A DNA stretch of 10,358 bases from Oscillospiraceae bacterium. GTDB lineage: Bacteria; Bacillota; Clostridia; Oscillospirales; Oscillospiraceae. The translations under genes and the position numbers were made by a program. This document shows positions 7,237 through 10,358 of the stretch, piece after piece; within the stretch, counting starts at the first letter, position 1; each line of letters begins with the position of its first letter. Below the pieces are notes generated by a model. That model saw only the letters and a program-made list of their open reading frames with translations, searched no databases and was not told the origin of the DNA. The stretch lies in contig JAEDKW010000033.1 of NCBI GenBank assembly GCA_016295615.1, positions 1 through 10,358 of the forward strand, given 5' to 3'.

Positions 7237-7325
7237 TTCTCAGGCAGGCATTCCGACTGAGGAGACCATGCTCCATCACGGCAGCGGCTCTGTGGGGGAG
7301 TTTCACCCCGCTTTCCCTGCAAAAG
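7236..7325 (-). ncRNA. Cobalamin riboswitch aptamer
   Basis: The minus strand carries the conserved cobalamin riboswitch core in order: GGGAAA (7317-7312), GGTGAAACTCC (7307-7297), GCCGCTGCCGTGA (7288-7276, matching the usual GC-x-AC/T-x-TGT region), a short stem GGAG/CTCC (7274-7271 with 7264-7261), and the B12 box AGTCGGAATGCCTGCC (7258-7243). CTTTT-G-CAGG upstream pairs with CCTGAGAAG downstream (7325-7316 with 7244-7236, one bulged G), closing the element. It is short, lacking the large peripheral arm of the longest class I members. It precedes a DUF4430 gene and an ECF S component, both sensible B12 uptake genes. Exact ends are approximate. Confidence 0.88.
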
Positions 7326-7358
7326 AACAAATGATGCTGTTGTTTTCGCAATGCGCTT

Positions 7359-7411
7359 TTACGACACGTCGATCATTTCAAGGTACTTGTACCCGTTTTC
7401 CGCAATATGAT
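7359..7411 (-). pseudogene. Displaced second copy of the parE 3' end
   Basis: On the minus strand this segment encodes HIAENGYKYLEMIDVS followed by TAA, the same C-terminal residues as the complete parE gene, which lies just upstream. It has no start and is cut off from parE by 125 bp. Its Ser and stop codons (TCG TAA) differ from those of the intact gene (AGC TGA), while the preceding 47 bp are identical. It may be the original end of the gene, pushed away by an insertion. Confidence 0.85.
7365..7411. repeat. 47-bp direct repeat, copy 1
   Basis: Identical over 47 bp to 7537-7583 in the same orientation; the flanking bases differ on both sides (TTG versus CCT after the repeat, CGA versus GCT before it). 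Confidence 0.97.
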
Positions 7412-7530
7412 TGACACGCCGCGTACCGCGCCGGTAAACGTCTGATTTTGCTGCGCGCTCACGCGCGGCTCCCTGCGCTGTCGCTCGGTCGCAGGATCAT
7501 ATTGCATCGGGACGCTCTTTTTCCGCCCTG

Positions 7531-7536
<6 letters not shown>
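7412..7536. mobile_element. 125-bp GC-rich insert between the two parE 3' ends (putative remnant or miniature element)
   Basis: The insert has no coding potential I can support. It contains hairpin-forming parts: 7453-7457 with 7462-7466, and 7473-7477 with 7490-7494. Near its right side, AGGATCATATTGC (7493-7505) is an inverted copy of GCAATATGATCCT (7574-7586), which lies at the edge of repeat copy 2 and just beyond. It supplies the present Ser codon and stop codon of parE (7536-7531). The flanking 47-bp direct repeats and the restored reading frame suggest site-specific insertion at a gene end. Whether it is mobile is unknown; no recombinase is encoded. Confidence 0.45.
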
Positions 7537-9534
<1,998 letters not shown>

Positions 9535-9571
9535 TCTCTCCTCCATGCGGTTTTCACCAACGGTAGTTTTT

Positions 9572-9599
9572 CGCTCATCCTCCGCACGGAGGATGAGCG
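9572..9599 (-). other. Perfect hairpin in the parE leader
   Basis: A 13-bp perfect inverted repeat (9572-9584 with 9587-9599) with a 2-nt centre lies 38 nt before the parE start, inside the transcript predicted from the promoter at 9721-9749. On the minus strand it is followed by AAAAAC, not T, so it is not a terminator. Its 3' arm contains GGAGG. A second, weaker stem-loop (9653-9664 with 9667-9678) lies further upstream. A role in RNA stability or translation control of parE is possible but not shown. Confidence 0.55.
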
Positions 9600-9720
9600 C
9601 CATGCGACCCCCGGACGCATCCGCGGCTGAGGATCATGGCTTTTTTTCATCGCAGCGGCGCGGCTTGCCGCGGTGCTGTCTCCCTTTCGACGAAAAGTCA
9701 AAAAGCACAAAGTTTTGTAT

Positions 9721-9749
9721 ATTATATACTTTTTTTACCACAATAACAA
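9721..9749 (-). promoter_or_regulatory. Promoter of parE
   Basis: On the minus strand TTGTTA (9749-9744), a 17-nt spacer and a perfect TATAAT (9726-9721) form a strong sigma-A-type promoter. The -10 is embedded in the 13-bp palindrome GTATATTATATAC. Transcription would begin near 9714, leaving a leader of about 180 nt before the parE start. Confidence 0.8.
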
Positions 9750-9898
9750 GTGTCTGACCCATTTTTTCTTTTGCCGCCCGTTTTTTTCGCTTTGCCTGAC
9801 CGCTTTCGGGGAAAAGGGAAAAAAATTCGCCGCAAATCGGATTTCCCGGCAAAAAATAACAGCAAGGTCAACCGCCCGAAACGCCTGTAAAATCAGAG
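9750..9898. other. Gene-free region with A/T tracts
   Basis: Between the parE promoter and the DnaA-box cluster I see no gene. The stretch has several T-runs and A-runs of six to seven bases (for example 9762-9767, 9781-9787 and 9820-9826), which may bend the DNA, but no motif I can name. Confidence 0.4.
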
Positions 9899-9928
9899 TT
9901 ATGCACAGTTTCCACAGTTTTATCCACA
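9899..9928 (+). promoter_or_regulatory. DnaA-box cluster
   Basis: Three DnaA-box-like 9-mers stand head to tail on the plus strand: TTATGCACA (9899-9907, one mismatch to TTATCCACA), GTTTCCACA (9908-9916, two mismatches) and a perfect TTATCCACA (9920-9928). The first and third start 21 bp apart, about two helical turns. An A/T-rich segment follows (9931-9973). The cluster lies about 150 bp upstream of the parE promoter. It could be part of a replication origin, or a DnaA-binding site that regulates or titrates. No dnaA or dnaN gene is in the window, so I do not call an origin. Confidence 0.7.
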
Positions 9929-9987
9929 GCATTATGTAAACAGTTTTGCTTGCGGAATTTATCAAATTTTATCCCTTCCGTCCGGTT

Positions 9988-10019
9988 CGGCGGCACGGCG
10001 CGCGCCGAGCCGCCGTTTT
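9988..10019 (+). terminator. Orphan terminator-like hairpin
   Basis: CGGCGGC (9988-9994) pairs with GCCGCCG (10009-10015). Inside it, CGGCG pairs with CGCCG across an A-A mismatch, and TTTT follows on the plus strand. It has the form of an intrinsic terminator, but no plus-strand gene precedes it. It might end an unseen small transcript or insulate the region. Confidence 0.45.
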
Positions 10020-10090
10020 GACAAATTCGGCACTTTGCCCTATTGACAGCCTACAGGCAGACGCACGCAAAAACCGGATGTTCAGCACAG

Positions 10091-10121
10091 CGAGGAGACC
10101 CATTCGGGTCTCCTCGTTCTC
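10091..10121 (+). other. Orphan hairpin, possible end of a small RNA
   Basis: An 11-bp perfect stem (10091-10101 with 10106-10116) with loop ATTC is followed by TTCTCT on the plus strand, a weak T-tract. About 70 nt upstream is a perfect TTGACA (10018-10023), with TATTGA (only 3/6 to TATAAT) 17 nt further on. A short non-coding transcript is conceivable, but the evidence is thin. Confidence 0.35.
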
Positions 10122-10138
10122 TCCCCGGCATGCGCAAT

Positions 10139-10178
10139 AAAAAAACGGACCGTCCGGCGGGCGCCGGACGGTCCGTTT
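10139..10178 (-). terminator. Strong terminator of the XRE-type gene
   Basis: A 17-bp perfect inverted repeat (10143-10159 with 10162-10178) with a GC-rich tip is followed on the minus strand by seven T (10145-10139). It begins 3 nt after the stop codon of the minus-strand gene. Confidence 0.93.
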
Positions 10179-10181
10179 GCG

Positions 10182-10358
10182 CTATCGCAGCGAACAGAGA
10201 TAGGTTTCCAACAGTGCCAAGGCGGTCTCTTTTTCTCTCGGCAGGCATTTGTCCAGCCGTTCGAGCAGCTCCTCCTGGCGCGAGACGAGGGATGTATTCT
10301 CGGTCGTCAGAATCTCGTCGGGCGTGATTCTGAGCGCCTGGCAGATGCGCAGCGTGGT
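10182..10358 (-). CDS. C-terminal part of an XRE-type (Cro/CI) regulator, cut by the window edge
   Basis: The last 58 codons and a TAG stop are present; the 5' part lies beyond the window. The fragment begins TTLRICQALRITPDEIL, which matches the last helices of an XRE/HTH_3 DNA-binding domain, where the usual form is TL-x-x-I-x-x-AL-x-I-x-x-D-x-L. A charged helical tail of about 40 residues follows (RQEELLERLDKCLPREKETALALLETYLCSLR), possibly a dimerisation helix. It is transcribed toward the DnaA-box region and ends in its own strong terminator, so it should not read into parE. Its targets cannot be told from this fragment. Confidence 0.8.
   Translation of the reverse strand, partial: TTLRICQALRITPDEILTTENTSLVSRQEELLERLDKCLPREKETALALLETYLCSLR

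Noticed and set aside
7137..7322. Upstream extension of the DUF4430 protein
   Set aside because: It would translate the riboswitch aptamer; the start at 7136 has a ribosome binding site and a proper membrane segment.
9535..9710. Possible leader peptide starting with several Lys upstream of parE
   Set aside because: No ribosome binding site precedes it, and its frame runs on antiphase into parE; the hairpin lies inside it.
9899..9973. Calling the DnaA-box region the chromosomal origin
   Set aside because: dnaA and dnaN are absent, the box number is small, and skew cannot be judged from this window.

Overview
The window looks like the chromosome of a high-GC, gut-type Clostridia bacterium, most likely Oscillospiraceae/Ruminococcaceae. 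This is inferred from strong AGGAGG ribosome binding sites, lipobox lipoproteins, a genomically encoded tRNA CCA end, a cobalamin riboswitch driving an ECF-type S component, and a divergent clostridial-type topoisomerase II pair. No phage, transposase, CRISPR or plasmid genes are visible.

Layout. (1) Positions 1-360: a GC-rich stretch without a gene, then a tRNA-Gly(GCC) on the minus strand with a near-consensus promoter and an intrinsic terminator. (2) 395-950, plus strand: a small lipoprotein with its own terminator. (3) 1003-2682, plus strand: peptide chain release factor 3 (prfC) with promoter, ribosome binding site and a strong terminator that also separates it from the convergent genes. 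(4) 7330 down to 2707, minus strand: a tight five-gene run, led by a cobalamin riboswitch: membrane-anchored DUF4430 protein, ECF transporter S component, type IIA topoisomerase A subunit (parC-like), LUD-domain protein with a four-cysteine motif, and a lipoprotein. The first two overlap and the later gaps are only 19-23 bases, so they are probably co-transcribed. (5) 9534 down to 7531, minus strand: the matching topoisomerase B subunit (parE-like), with a clear sigma-A-type promoter and a structured leader of about 180 nt. (6) 9750-10140: a gene-free region holding a cluster of DnaA-box-like sequences and two orphan hairpins. (7) 10182-10358, minus strand: the 3' end of an XRE-type regulator with a strong terminator.

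How the genes work together. The DUF4430 protein and S component are best read as a vitamin B12 uptake module controlled at translation by the riboswitch; the ECF ATPases and T component are not in the window and would be shared. The topoisomerase A and B subunits should form one A2B2 enzyme, yet the B12 module sits between them, so parC appears to lie downstream of a B12-sensing leader.

The most unusual structure is at the end of parE. A 47-bp segment encoding the last residues of ParE occurs twice in direct orientation, separated by 125 bp of GC-rich, hairpin-forming DNA. Both copies end in Val-Ser-stop, but with different Ser and stop codons. That is the pattern left when an element inserts at a gene's 3' end and restores the reading frame (att-like). 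No integrase is present, so this is either a remnant, a tiny non-autonomous element, or an unusual duplication.
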